A DNA stretch of 64,000 nucleotides from NCBI GenBank assembly GCA_024734495.1, contig JALMQS010000844.1:835932-899931 (forward strand). Direction: 5' to 3'. The DNA comes from Forficula auricularia (taxonomy: Eukaryota > Arthropoda > Insecta > Dermaptera > Forficulidae). Under the pieces are notes generated by a model, which saw only the letters and a list, made by a program, of their open reading frames with translations, had not been told where the DNA came from and did not search any database. Within the stretch, counting starts at the first letter, position 1. Every line of letters starts with the position of its first letter. Shown piece after piece: positions 22,263-33,695 of this stretch. The translations under genes were made by a program, and so were the position numbers.

Positions 22263-23722
22263 TATTACACGATTTATATTAGCTTCATATATGTATGTAT
22301 GTATTTATCTATGTATCAATGTGACTTTTGTTCTGTTAAACATTTATCTATAAAAATAATTGTTTACCTACTCAATTTAAATGAAATTATATAAAAATAA
22401 TTAAAATAAATACATTTCATTCTGTTAAATTCCGCAAACTTTTCTCTATAAAAATAATTAAGTCTAAAAAGTAAAAAAATAAATTATATTTAAAAAATAA
22501 GCTGACGTGTGTGTTCTGATGTGGCCGTCCACTTGACTTTACAATACAACCTTGCCCCTCACTTATAGGTATTTAATATTTAATAAAATTATTTATAATC
22601 ATGTAGGGGTGGGGGGTTAATTTTTTCATTTTTAGACTTCTGGGGGTCCACTGATTATGTATACAAAATTTGGTTGAGTTTGGTACAAGGGCCTAGATTT
22701 TCATTTTTTGACCCTACACCCCCCCCTTCCCCATTTTTGGAGGTTAGTTTTTGCATTTTTAGACTTCTGGGGTCCCACTGATTACGTATACAAAATTTGG
22801 TTGAGTTTGATCAAATGGCCTAGATTTTTCATTTTTAACCCCCCTCCACTCCCCTTAATTTTGGATCGATATGCACCAAAATCTAATCAGCTTTTAATCT
22901 CAATGGACCAAAACTACGTGTGAAATTTGGTCTCGATATTCACACTAGTTTTTGAGCTAGCTCGACCACAAAATTTGGTAACGCACAGACTAACAGACAT
23001 TTTGACAAAACAATTATTATCTCGAAAAATATAATTTCTCGATGTTGACTTATTAGGGCTTTTTTGTAGACCGAAATGCCATGGTTTAGCTCAATTTTTT
23101 TAATCAAAATAGTTTGAGCCGTTTTTGAGATATTTCGAAAAAAAGAAGGAAAAAACCCACTTTTTTCATGCACGATTACAATACTTGACCATACCCTGTA
23201 TGGTAAAGTAAAAACTAAAAAACATGCTTCTAAAAAGTACATAAAAATGTAATAATCAAAAACGAGGGGCACTTTGTCGAAATTAATTAAAAGTACATGT
23301 TTCTTGCGCCCCACACTTTTTGATTATTACTTTTTAGAACCGTGTTTTTTAATTATAATGTTTTTATATAATTTCATTCTACATTAATTAATGTATACAT
23401 TGTATTTTGCTTCGATTCCGAAGATTACTTCTCCACCATCGAGTGTCCCTATTCATCCTTAGTCCCTGTTTTTAATAAGAGGAAAAATCCAATTAGATAA
23501 AAAAACCTCTTTTCCGATAATTACCTCAACTCCATTATTCCCCAATCAAGTCGATTGGTATTTCCTCCCATCCAATCCATCCATATATAATTTCATTTAA
23601 ATTGAGTAGGTAAACAATTATTTTTATAGAGAAATGTTTGCGGAATTTAACAGAACAAAAGTCACATTGATACAAACATACATACATACATATAGGTGAA
23701 GCTAATATAAAGTGTATAAAAA
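22263..23722. mobile_element. 1.46-kb TIR element holding C-rich element copy 3
   Basis: Left arm 22263-22396 (GATTTATATTAGCTTCATAT ... TTTACCTACTCAATTTAAAT) is inverted at 23592-23722. Inside, at 22497-23218, is a C-rich element with two tandem units and poly-C, in the orientation of copy 1. A hairpin with AAAAGTACAT and GGGGCACTTTGTCG follows, as in the foldback at 393-516. The 124-codon ORF on the - strand at 22940-23314 crosses this repeat and is not a gene. Confidence 0.7.
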
Positions 23723-24295
23723 GTATATAATTAAACCTTTTGATTTATAATTATGGTAGTGCGTAAAATTCAGAAGGTATTTCACACGGGCTGCGAAATA
23801 ACTTGGCCCGGTCCTGTCTAACTAACATGGATATTGCAATATTTTTTTTAAATAAAGAGTGGAAATGTTAGACAGTAAAGATCGATTCCAGTGGTCCTTG
23901 GCCTGCTTCAGCATCGTTTCCCAAACAGTCTGTCTCTCTCTTGCGTTCTTTATCTGACCCCCCCCCCCCACATTCTTTCTTCCCTAATTGAAAAGGGCTG
24001 TTTGCCTCACGTTTAATCCCTTTTACTCGCCTTTTTACAACAAGCAGGAAGATAATGTGGACGTATTCTATTTAAAAAAAGCTGGCATATTGTTGTGATT
24101 CGGACTACTTAGAAAGCGTAAAAATACGACGAAGAATTTATATGGGCTAGAGCCAACCTAGTAATTAAATTGTTTATTTATGCCTAGAAATAAATACCTA
24201 CAAAACATTTTATAGAAACAATCTTAAAATGTTTATTGGAATAGCAAACGTTTTCGGGTGAATTTTTTCCTTTATCAATGGAATTTTAATAAATT
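23723..24295. other. Low-copy spacer with poly-C run
   Basis: Contains CCCGGTCCTGTCTAACTAAC, a C10-type run near 23958 and, at 24225-24275, a - strand GAAAACGTTTGCTAT end of ribozyme-like type. No ORF of interest. Confidence 0.45.
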
Positions 24296-24660
24296 TAATA
24301 TTAAAATAAACTGCAACGGATCGTTGCTAAACTTTATCCAATGAACTATCGTTGTCTAGGGTAAAGCACTTTAAAATATAAACATTTTATATGACCATTT
24401 TTGTGGTCCTCAAGGTACTCAATTACAATATTAAATTTCATCAAAATTGGTTAATTCATTTTCAAGATATTTAGAAAAAACGATTTTTTTGTCAAAATCG
24501 TTACGTGCTAAAATTCAATCTAATTGAATACTACAATTTGTGACCTTAATTGAGTCCATGGGTTCCGTAGTCTTTACCTGAGGACCCTTTGAAGTCGCGC
24601 TTGCCGCCAGACCGATTACAATACTTTACCCATGCTTCTCATTGGATAAAGTAAAAAAAA
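24296..24660 (-). repeat. Reverse copy of the 18960-19885 element (ends only)
   Basis: It begins with the CTGCAACGGATCGTTGCTAA block and ends with TTACCCATGCTTCTCATTGG, TTATCCAATG-like terminus included. The tandem middle is absent. Confidence 0.6.
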
Positions 24661-26000
24661 AATGTTATTTTATTAAATGATTTTTTCTTTTTTCTTTAAA
24701 CTATCCCTTCTTGAAGAAGATCTGAGATCCCCAAGACCAAAAATTCAAGCAGTGGAGAACTCGCGGCCACATTTATATATTCATAATAAATAAAAAATTG
24801 TCATTTTATTTATTTATTTACTTAAATGATGCTCTGAGGCGATTCGCCTCATAGATCAGATAACACAATTTTACTTATATGCCGAGATTATGACAACACC
24901 TTAAAATCTTAATAAAATAATTCAAAAAAATGTTGTTTTTTTGAATTTTTTTTTTAGTAGATTTTCCAAAGTTAACCCAGAATCTCCCCAATTCTTTGTA
25001 TTAAAAATACAAACATTTTAGAAAGAAAAAAAGGCGTTTTTGACTTTCTTATATCGGAATCCAAACACATAAAAAGATAGAAGAAATAATAAAATAGTTG
25101 AAAAAAATTTCTCTACTTTTCAAACATTTCTAAGCACAATGGTCAGACTTGGCTGTATGTATTGTATATATCATTAGCTGAATGACCCGTGGTTCTGCGA
25201 TTTCGATACTTTGACTCATAGGTCAAGCAGGCAGCGGAAAAAAGATTAACGAAAAAAGCAGGAGGGCTGAACGACTCCTAAGTACCGATGAAAGCGTAAT
25301 ACTTGATTGGTTGCGAACCATTATAGGGTCACGATTTTAGCGCCAACTGGCGACGAAAATGTAAGCTTTGGGGATGATTTATTAAACGTCCAATATAAAG
25401 AGACTCGCTCACTATCCCCTAGGCTCCATGCACTCTTATCTATGATATATACTAAAATACAATATTTCACCCAATTCTCCTAAATTATTTGAATAAATAA
25501 TCACCTTCTACCTTCGGCAGTAGTGCTGCCTCCATGTTTAACGCACGGTCCCTATTAGGGATGGTTTCTTATATCTAAACAAATAATTAAATTTCAATTA
25601 AATATTTTCTAAACAGGTTGCTTCTTTCCACCTTGTTATTCCAAATTTCCCTTTCGTTGAGGATCAGTGAAGGCGAAGAGTGAATCTTCATTCCCCCTCT
25701 CTGTCGCACTCGGTACTTCCAAGCCCATCAGAGAGCAGATTCCCTTTCACTTTTTAAAATCTACATTATTTCGCTTCATATACTAAATATCTCTTTTTAA
25801 AAATAGAAATTCCATCCGTTTACTGATTAATTAGTACCAGTACTGTATAATATAGTGTAGTGTATCTGGGGTCACTGGCCCAGGCAAGTTCAATTCGAGC
25901 GAGACTACCCTTTACAGGAAGCAACTTTTAAACTTCTGTAAACTAGTACTGAAAACCTGTACAAGGCTGAAATTTGTTTCCTCAATACTAGGCCATAAGC
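24661..26000. other. Low-copy region, no gene recognised
   Basis: About 25170-25960 is less AT-rich than its surroundings and is not repeated in the window (CGCCAACTGGCGACG; CTTTCGTTGAGGATCAGTGA; GGGGTCACTGGCCCAGGCAA). No open frame of interest and no RNA gene is recognised. It could hold host regulatory sequence. Confidence 0.35.
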
Positions 26001-26009
26001 TAAAGTGAG

Positions 26010-26190
26010 ATGGCGCACTTCGAACTATATTTACTCTTATTAAACGAGCAAAAATTGTTTATATATTTGTATCTTAGTTCTATTTTGAAAACGGCTCTAC
26101 CGTTTTTGATGAAACCAACTCTATTAACAAGTTTTGAGGATGAGAAAACAATCTTGCTAGGCCTGGACCTCAACAAATTTCATCTTAATT
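26010..26190 (+). mobile_element. Helitron-type fragment (AAACGGCTCTACC module)
   Basis: CTCTTATTAAACGAGCAAAA, TTTTGAAAACGGCTCTACC and GTTTTGAGGATGAGAAAACA line up with the module on the - strand at 33100-33310. The 60-codon ORF here is a by-product. Confidence 0.55.
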
Positions 26191-26628
26191 GATCTTTTCT
26201 TAATTAACGTAATTATTGACAGATGAAAATCTCAATAAAAAAGTTCGTTTACATTTTTTTCAATTATCTTTTATTTTTAATTGTTTTTTTAATTTTAAAA
26301 TCCACTAATAGGTTATAGCAAATATTAATATATTATATTAAAATTAGGAATTTTTGTTTGTTTTTAATTAACAGGTGTCTAAATCATAACATTACAGGTG
26401 TGTTTTCAAATAAAGTGGTTGAAGCGGTTTTTTTTTATATAATTGGAAACAAATCTTATTTAATTTTATGTTTTTATTTCAGATCCTATACGATTATTTT
26501 TTTATTATTATTTTCCTATTAATTTTTTATAATGTTTATCAATATGAACGAATGTGGGCAAATTGGTGTACGAGTAAACAAATATACACGTAATATGTAG
26601 ACTACTAGAAAGCTAGAAATGCAAAATC

Positions 26629-26776
26629 TGGGTGCGGGGTGGGGTGGATGTGGGAGCTGCAGGAGGTGGGTGCAGTTGTGGAGCGTCCAGGGGTGGGGGC
26701 GCGGTTGGGGGTGGGGTGGGGCGGAGTGGGGGCGAGGTGTGTGGTTTCGGAAGAAGCGGGGGGTCAGGGGTTACCG
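26629..26776 (+). repeat. G-rich tract with many G-runs
   Basis: An approximately 150-bp strand-asymmetric G-rich stretch with more than ten runs of three or more G (GGGGTGGGGTGGATGTGGGA, GGGGGTGGGGTGGGGCGG). It is the reverse-complement equivalent of the C-rich tract at 32611-32720. Two overlapping short ORFs are by-products of composition. Confidence 0.75.
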
Positions 26777-27058
26777 TTCATCGCTCTGTGGCTCCAGGTA
26801 CTATTATAATAATGTTAATCAGATTAGAAAAGAGACAGGATATATTTGAATATTTTGGTGCGGTTAGTAGATATAGTGGTAGTTTTTTTTGTGTATAAAT
26901 AACGAGGAAAATCGAAAAACCGAAACTTGTACTTCTTCGTGAACTAAAAAGAAGAGTTGAATTTTGGGTGATAAATTTTTATAATGTTCGGTCGATATGG
27001 TGGTATAAGTTGGGGTTTCCCTTCTTCAAGACCTAAAATGAAGGGGTAAAATGTATAG

Positions 27059-27150
27059 ACTATTTTTTTTTTGGTAATGATATTGATAGAAGAAGTTGCA
27101 CCAAAAAGAAACAACCTCTGTAACAGTTCGGGTTGAACACTTATATAGTG
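27059..27150 (-). mobile_element. 3' end of a LINE (same family as 31283-31500)
   Basis: On the - strand ACAGAGGTTG, then TTTTTGGTGCAACTTCTTCT and ATCAATATCATTACC followed by an A run. This matches the 3' end of the fragment at 31283-31500 (GAGGTTGTACCTTCTTGGTG). Confidence 0.65.
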
Positions 27151-27490
27151 AAAAGAAGACATTTTATGGATTTTATGGGTAGGGTTTGAAGCTATATGTG
27201 AATATGGATCTTGAAAGACTAAAGGTTCTTATGTAGCTGGGAAGTCGACAGGGTAAGCAAATTCCAGCCTCTAGAACTTATAGGGATAATTGAATTGGCG
27301 AATGCGTTTGTTCAAATTTAATCGCAAAGGGGTATCGAATGTTAAAAAATCCTGTAATATGCAATTAACATAATAGTGAAAATAGAATGCTGAAATATGC
27401 CATAGGTACTGATAAATATATATCGAAAAAAAACTTCTCTTCCTCAGAAATATTTTAATTTAAAGAGTTAATTTTATCATTTAAATTCTC

Positions 27491-28034
27491 ATCTAGTAAA
27501 TATTCAAAGATCCTAAAATGCTAAAACTAGGCATGTTGGTAGAATTTAGGGCATTAAAAAAGGGTGAAATTGCAAAATTGAAAATTTTAGTCTCAATTAT
27601 TATACCTAAATTGTAAGTTTCTTTTTTTAGTTTTTTATAGTTTCGAGAGCTTTGCCCTCTTCATCAGTCTATTACACTTGATTCACATGAATTAATGTAT
27701 GTAAGTGAGATTTACACTTACAGATTTAAATCTCACATACACACATTAATTCCTGTGAATCAAGTGTAATAGACTGCTGAAGAGGGCAAAGCTCTCGAAA
27801 CTATAGTCTCGTTTAAATAAATTAAAAATTTATAATTCCAGCAGAAGACACTCTTTTATTGTCTCCTTCAATTTATAAAAATTCTGCTACTCTCGAAAAA
27901 AAGAAACTTTCAATTTAGCTATAATAATTGAGACTAAAATTTTCAATTTTGCAATTTCACTCTTTTTTAATGCCCTAAATTCTACCAACATGCCTAGTTT
28001 TAGCATTTTAGGATCTTTGAATATTTACTAGATA
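27491..28034. repeat. Nested foldback with two hammerhead-like motifs
   Basis: Outer arms 27491-27620 and 27900-28034 are near-perfect inverted copies (AAGATCCTAAAATGCTAAAA...). Inside is a second palindrome. Its left arm carries on the - strand GACTGATGAAGAGGGCAAAG ... CTCTCGAAACTATA (27640-27667). Its right arm carries on the + strand GACTGCTGAAGAGGGCAAAG ... CTCTCGAAACTATAGTC (27774-27808). The right motif has CTGCTGA instead of CTGATGA; the left lacks GTC. The right edge continues into the AGAAGACACTC end of the 40254-40457 family. Confidence 0.8.
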
Positions 28035-28440
28035 GTAGGTAATTATCATAGGACCACTTTCAAACTGGCTTTAAAATTTGAAAAAAAAAAATAGAAATTT
28101 AAAATAAAAAATTATCAAAAAAATCGAAGAGTACATACAGTTTGAAAAACAAAAATTAAAATTTTCAAACTCAAAAATCGCATATAAAAACACTTTAAAT
28201 AATTTTTTTGTATTTTTTCTAAAAAGTATGTAAAAAATCAAATGTTATGAGCGAAAAACCGAAATTCGATATCTTTTAAATCGGTGATCAAAATTTCTTT
28301 AAAATTTACCATTAATGGGTACTAAAAAAATGTCAAAAAATGAAGGAAATCAAAAATTAAAACTTTTTAAACCGTCCGATTTGGCGTGGAATTCCTCAAT
28401 ATAGTACCTATATACTTACCATATTATAAGAAATTCCACT
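28035..28440 (-). repeat. Half copy of the 31210-32410 TIR element
   Basis: It matches the right half of that element: GGTGATCAAAATTTC, the AAAGATATCGAATTTCGG region on the opposite strand and the terminus CCGATTTGGCGTGGAATTCC. Confidence 0.65.
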
Positions 28441-28525
28441 AACTGAATAAATCCCTCTTAGGTACTTTACTAAGACATTACAACAATGCTCTCACTATGA
28501 CGAAATCGATTATTTCAATTTAAGG

Positions 28526-28868
28526 CAGCGGTCCCCAAACTTTTTGACCTCACGGACCAGTTAAATCATAATTTAAATCCCGCGGACCACTAATAGGATT
28601 TTTTAATTGTTAAATATATTTATAAAAAAAATTGTGATCAAAGAACACATAAAATGTACCTAGTTAATAAAATGAAACTATTAATAGTAACCAAGTTATG
28701 AAAGCTTTATTAATAAACCATAATAAAATAAACAAAATAAACATAAAATTGTACAAACAAAACAAATAAAAGATAGAAAAGAAAGTATATTCCACATTTT
28801 TCTGCGGACCAGCGAAATTTTCTCGCGGACCACTAGTGGTCCGCGGACCACCACTTTGGCAACCGCTG
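28526..28868. mobile_element. hAT-type MITE with 8-bp target duplication
   Basis: The ends CAGCGGTCCCCAAAC and TTTGGCAACCGCTG are imperfect inverted repeats of hAT type (CAGNGGT...ACCNCTG). The 8-base target ATTTAAGG is repeated exactly at 28518-28525 and 28869-28876. It is 343 bp, with subterminal GCGGACCA repeats and no transposase. Confidence 0.9.
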
Positions 28869-28879
28869 ATTTAAGGCAT

Positions 28880-29546
28880 CTATATATATACTATATATAA
28901 GAGCCTAGATTAATTTGTAACAACGCTGAGAGAATTTTCTTTAAAAAAATTACCCTCTTGCCTAGAATCGAACAGACGAACTCTTGAACTAAGGGCATCA
29001 GCTCTAGCCATTACACCAATGCAATATTAATATTTATACCTTGATTTCTGTTACTAAAACTATATATTTTTCATTTAGACTTTGTGTCGAGATAATATTG
29101 TATTCATTTGAACTCGAATGAAAATGAAAAAACACCAATAGATTTTAAATTAAGAAACATTAAATATATATTAATTAACGAGGCAAATTTGAAATATAAT
29201 TGTCAAATCGGGTTTTAAACTGATGGCTCCAATCGATTTTCATTAACCAGGCAAATTTGAAATATAATTGTAATTTGGACTCGAATTTTGAAAAGAAAGA
29301 CACCAATTCATTTTAAATTAAGAAACATTAAATATGTTGATAATTATCCCCCCTCCCCCTCGCCACTCATAAATTAAAGAGGCGAAACTTTTAAGAGACG
29401 ATGTATTTACGGTAGTTTACGGGTATACATTTCGAGTGTGGTTTTTTAAGAGGAATAAAATTTTTGGACCGAGACGCTGCCCGCCAGGGCATCAGCCAGG
29501 AGGGCCTAGCTTCGAGGGCGTGCCGAAGGCACGCACGAAAAGCTCG
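28880..29546 (+). mobile_element. Helitron-like element with reversed tRNA-like segment, copy 1
   Basis: The left side starts TCTATATATATACTATATAT. About 28960-29032 is, on the - strand, tRNA-like (GGTGTAATGGCTAGAG A-box region, TTCGATTCTAGG B-box region). The right side ends with the hairpin GCGTGCC-GAA-GGCACGC (29518-29534) and ACGAAAAGCTCG, then T. Copy 2 (34356-35155) ends at the same CTCG|T. The hairpin near the 3' end is Helitron-like, but CTCG departs from CTRR. Confidence 0.6.
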
Positions 29547-30249
29547 TTACAAATAATTGAGATTTCATATTTCTCGAGATTCATCAAAATTCGATTGCAG
29601 AATCATTTTCTCTCTCTTTCTTCTGATAGAATGGTAGATAAAGAAATGGAAATTCGATATTACACAAAAAAAAATAATGAAGAATATATTATAGTATATT
29701 AGTAGGTAGGTATATGAGGGAATGAGAAGAGTGAAAATGCTAATAATGATGAGAATGGACATTAAGGTCAATTGCCTCATTGATGATTTAAAACCAGAGA
29801 AAAAATAAATAAATATTTAAAAATTATTGATAAATAACAATGATTTGCAAGAATATTTAATAATAAATAAATAATTTGATATTTAGGGAATGTTTATGTT
29901 ATTACTAAGAAAATAGGTAGGTGTATACATTGTAGGTAATAATAAATAAACAAATTGTGTGAAAGTACCTTGTATCATATAAATTTATTTATTTAGTAAT
30001 TAATTTGTTTATTTAAATTTTTATTTACTATTTTATTAGCATAATAGCCGGTTTTCAATGATTATTATTATTATTTATTTTTGAAGATGATAAGTTAAAA
30101 TTTTTTATTTGTATTTTTGAAAGGACAGATCTTTTAGCAAAAATCACAATAAATTAATATTTAAACAAAAATGCAGCCCCCCCCCCAAAAAAAAGGCAGT
30201 CATTGTAGCGACAATTATTGGCCCTCGTTTTCGTTTTTAAACGGAACAC
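29547..30249. other. AT-rich spacer, nothing recognised
   Basis: Low-complexity AT sequence with TAAATAAATAAT runs, a C10 run near 30177 and a repeat-end remnant near 30225 (CTCGTTTTCGTTTTTAAACG). Confidence 0.5.
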
Positions 30250-30450
30250 CCACAGTGGTGGATTTAGCACTTGAGAGGCCCCAAACGCAATTCAATTTTG
30301 AGGCCTCGCTCTAAATATTATTATTATTATTAACTATATTTTTTGATTAACAAATATTTATGCAATTAGTAAATTTTATATACGGCCCGAGGGATTTGTT
30401 TTTCCTTCAAATGCGGCCCATGTAAGCCAAAATGTTGGACACCCCAGCTT
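30250..30450. mobile_element. hAT-like remnant
   Basis: ACAGTGGTGGATTTAGCACT at the left and AATGTTGGACACCCCAG at the right resemble degenerate hAT ends. A related right end is found just upstream of the P450 at 51985-52045. No duplication can be confirmed. Confidence 0.4.
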
Positions 30451-30489
30451 TATACCTATTTCCTTTTTTTAAATAATAGTTTTTTTTAC

Positions 30490-31205
30490 AATTTCTAATA
30501 AAGGGAGAATTTACCCCGAATCGTTTGGTATTCTAATAAACTTTTGAAGATTTTTTTATGAAAGTTTGGATATAGTATTTATTTATTTAGAGAATATAAT
30601 TTCAAAGGTTTGACCTTCATCAGCAGTCTTTTTAATTAGAAATGCTTATTCTTTACCAGATAGTGAGGCTTTAATTTTGGCACTCGTGTCTGCCAATAAT
30701 TTCCATGAATTCCAATGTGACTGACTTGGAACCATGAAAAATGAAAATCATGTTTCTGATTCTCTTTCTGCACAGGTTCAAATAACACACATTAAAAACT
30801 TTAAGAACGATTCTCACTTTTAAGATTATAGCTATTGATTCTACGATTCTAGAGAGCTTACTGAATTGCTAATAAATAATAGTTCTTATCACTAAAGGTG
30901 GGAAATTCACTCGGTACACGTAGGTGGAAGGAAGCCCAGAATATTAAATTTATTCAGAAACACGTTATACTTTAAATTTGAAACCAAATTTCCTATAATA
31001 CGAATACAATATTGAATTTTTAAAGAAATATTTTATATAATGTATGTATGTTGCCACTGTAAACGGTGGAAAGCTTAAAATTGTAGAATAAATAAACAAA
31101 CAAATAACTAGGTAAATAAATAAATATATGTATATAAATAAATAATTATATGAGAATGTATATAAGGACAATTTAAATCAAAGATCTTAGTAGAATATTA
31201 TGTAT
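30490..31205. other. Ribozyme-family fragments and AT-rich spacer
   Basis: 30495-30545 carries CCCCGAATCGTTTGG, a decayed CGAAACGTTTGG end. 30600-30650 carries, on the - strand, GACTGCTGATGAAGGTC. The rest has no gene; TAAATAAATA runs lie at 31090-31150. Confidence 0.45.
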
Positions 31206-31209
31206 ACTA

Positions 31210-32410
31210 GTGGGGTATTTCACGTCAAATTGGACGGTTTGAAAAATTCTAATTTTTGATTTCTTTCATTTTTTGATATTTATCACTACCCTAGAGACTG
31301 GAACTCTCTTCCCCCGACCGTCTTTCCAGCAACTTATAACCTTCAATCTTTCAAGACCAGCATCCACAGACACCTTCGACTGCTACCCAATCCCTGAATC
31401 TCCCCTTATCTTCACGTTACAAGGGTCCACCACGGACTTCAGAGGTTGTACCTTCTTGGTGCAACTTCTTCTTGTATCAGTATCATTATAAAAAAAACCC
31501 ATAAAAAAACTCTTCCTTTTGAAATTTTTTGATCACCGGTTTAAAAGATATCGAATTTCGGTTTTTCGCTCATAACTTCTTCAAAAATGGTCCAAATTCA
31601 AAATTTTTGTTTTTTTACATACTTTTTAGAAAAAAAAATACAAAAATATTATTTAAAGTGTTTTTATATTCGATTTTTGTGTTTGAAAATTTTAATCTTG
31701 TTTTTGAAAATGTATGTAGTCTTCGATATTTTTGATATTTTTTTTATTTTAAACTTCTATTCATTCTACGTATTTTAAGACCGGATAGATAGTGGGCCTA
31801 TGATAATTAGTATTTTTTTCGATTTTTGAAAATGTCGAAAAAATTTATTCGCTATTAACCATTAAATTTTTGATATTGAGTTCTCTTTTTTTAGTTATTT
31901 TGAATTGATTTTTAACGTTAACAGATGTTTAAAATAAATAATTAATATTTTAGTTTGTTGAAAGAAAATCAAAATCAAAAATAGAAAATCGAAAATCGAA
32001 AAAATAGTAATTATCAGAGGACCATTATCAACTTGGCCTTAAAATTTGTAGAAATAATAGAAGTTTAATATAAAAAATTATCAAAAAAATCGAAGAGTAA
32101 ATACAGTTTCAAAAACAAGATCAAAATTTTCAAACTCAAAAAAGGAATATAAAAACAATTTAAATAACTTTTTGTATTTTTTTCTAAAAATATGTAAAAA
32201 AAAAAATTTCAAAAAAAAAAATTTGACCATTTTTGAAGAAGTTATGAGCCAAAATCGGAATCCGATATCTTTTAAACCGGCAATCAAAAAAATTCCAACA
32301 TTTACCAGGAAGAGTTTTTTGATGGGTACTAAAAAATGTCAAAAAATGAAGGAAATCAAAAATTAAAATTTTTTCAAACAGTCCGATTTGGCGTGGAATG
32401 CACCATATAT
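31210..32410. mobile_element. 1.2-kb TIR/foldback element
   Basis: It starts GGGTATTTCACGTCAAATTG and ends, inverted, CCGATTTGGCGTGGAATGCA. The arms extend about 500 bp on each side (AAAAGATATCGAATTTCGG with GCTCATAACTTCTTC on both). The left arm is interrupted by a LINE 3' fragment at 31283-31500. No transposase is seen. Overlapping short ORFs in both arms are by-products. Confidence 0.75.
31283..31500 (+). pseudogene. LINE reverse-transcriptase C-terminal/3' fragment
   Basis: Reading from about 31291, the frame gives RDWNSLPPTVFPATYNL, then SFKTSIHRHLRLLP and a stop. The WNSLP...V...S...FK..L..HL pattern is typical of the extreme C terminus of non-LTR retrotransposon ORF2. A short 3' UTR (GGTTGTACCTTCTTGGTGCA) and a run of A follow. 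The AT-rich TIR element sequence resumes on both sides, so this is a severely 5'-truncated insertion. The 3' end is shared with 27059-27150. Confidence 0.7.
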
Positions 32411-32457
32411 TAAATGTCAGAATGTTTCTATAAATTCTCATATAATTTAAAGTATCT

Positions 32458-33310
32458 GGAGGCACCGGGCGATGCTCGGTAACTTCTTCCTTCAGTTAAA
32501 AGCTTTATTTTAATATTATTTTTAAATTAATTTAAAATTCTGATAAAAAGGTCTTTTTTATTTGAGGTCCGTTTTCAAATTAAAAAAAATACAAAAATAT
32601 ATAATATTAGCCCATTGTACCCGCCCCCACCCCTCCACCCTCCACCACGCTCGACCCCACCCCCGAAACCTCGCCCTACCCCCGGATCACCCACCACTGC
32701 ACCGCACTTCCTGCACCTGTTTTGATTCAACCATATGATTCATTTTTATTCATCCAATTGTTAATAAATAAAACCAATCAAAATGTGTTGTTTTTTCAAA
32801 AAATTGAGACCTGCTTATGCGAAATATATTTTTAAATAAATTCTTGATTATTTTTTATTCTATTAAATGAATAAAGTTCATTACAAAAACAATTATAAAA
32901 CGTTTATTAATATTTCTAACCTTTAGGGAGAACAAAATATGTTAAAATCCACAAACACAATACTTCTTCAAGGCCTTTGAGAATAAAGGATCAACTCGAG
33001 CCATTGTCTGCCTGGGTACAAAAGGAAAAGGGAAACCTTTTTTTTTAAAACCCTAAGAATGGGATTTGTCTGCCTGAGAACAATTAATTTGATTACGAAA
33101 AAACCCATCAAAAACAATTTTCTCGAAGATGAGACCGTGACAGATCGAATTGTCACCCCAAAAACCCCTAACCCGTGAATTTCATCAAAATCGATAGAGT
33201 CGTTTTCAAAATATAACCAAGATACAAATATATAAACAAACAAATATAAATATATACAAACAAAAAAATATACAATTTTTTCTCGTTTAATAAGAGTAGA
33301 TACATGTATG
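32458..33310 (-). mobile_element. Helitron-type composite with C-rich tract
   Basis: The left part has GCACCGGGCGATGCTCGGTA, TTCAGTTAAAAGCTTTATTT and a C-rich tract (32611-32720). The right part read on the - strand has CTACTCTTATTAAACGAG, GAAAACGACTCTATCGATTT and TCGATCTGTCACGGTCTCAT. These are the same modules as at 2985-3245, arranged here around AT-rich sequence. The 128-codon ORF on the - strand at 32968-33354 is a by-product. Confidence 0.55.
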
Positions 33311-33529
33311 AAAGCCGGAAGATATACTTTTTTTGAAAAAAATTTTCCATCCATTCTTCAAAAAGATGACACTCAAATTTTCAAATCAAATAAATAAATA
33401 AGTTATATTTTTTTTTATTTTGGACATGGATAGATATGCTAATATTTAAGGATTTGATGAAGGCAGTTCGGAAATAAACAAAGAGATTATTTTCAATAAA
33501 TATCATTTATTAGAAAAAAAATTCTCTTA

Positions 33530-33695
33530 TATAGTGTAGTTTCAAAACCGGCGTTTCGGAGGATTTTCCCTCCTGCCTCCTATAGAAGGAAGAGTGTGCT
33601 ATATACTTTTTTCGTTTACCGTTTTGAACCCTGAGGAAGCAGACAAAATCCTCCGAAAAACACTATAAGATAATTTTTTATTTCCAATTAATAAA
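33530..33695. repeat. Foldback with degenerate ribozyme-like arms
   Basis: Left arm on the - strand: GGAGGGAAAATCCTCC-GAAACGCCGG. Right arm on the + strand: CCTGAGGAAGCAGAC...AATCCTCC-GAAAAACAC. Same layout as 11690-11935. 33311-33529 and 33696-34355 hold AT-rich sequence. 34265-34352 matches the reverse complement of 55345-55460. Confidence 0.55.

Noticed and set aside
22940..23314. 124-codon - strand ORF
   Set aside because: It lies across a C-rich repeat element that occurs in several copies, where the frame is not kept (for example 36743-37430).
32968..33354. 128-codon hydrophobic - strand ORF
   Set aside because: Translation of the Helitron-type module; equivalents at 3090-3240 and 26010-26190 have stops or a different frame.
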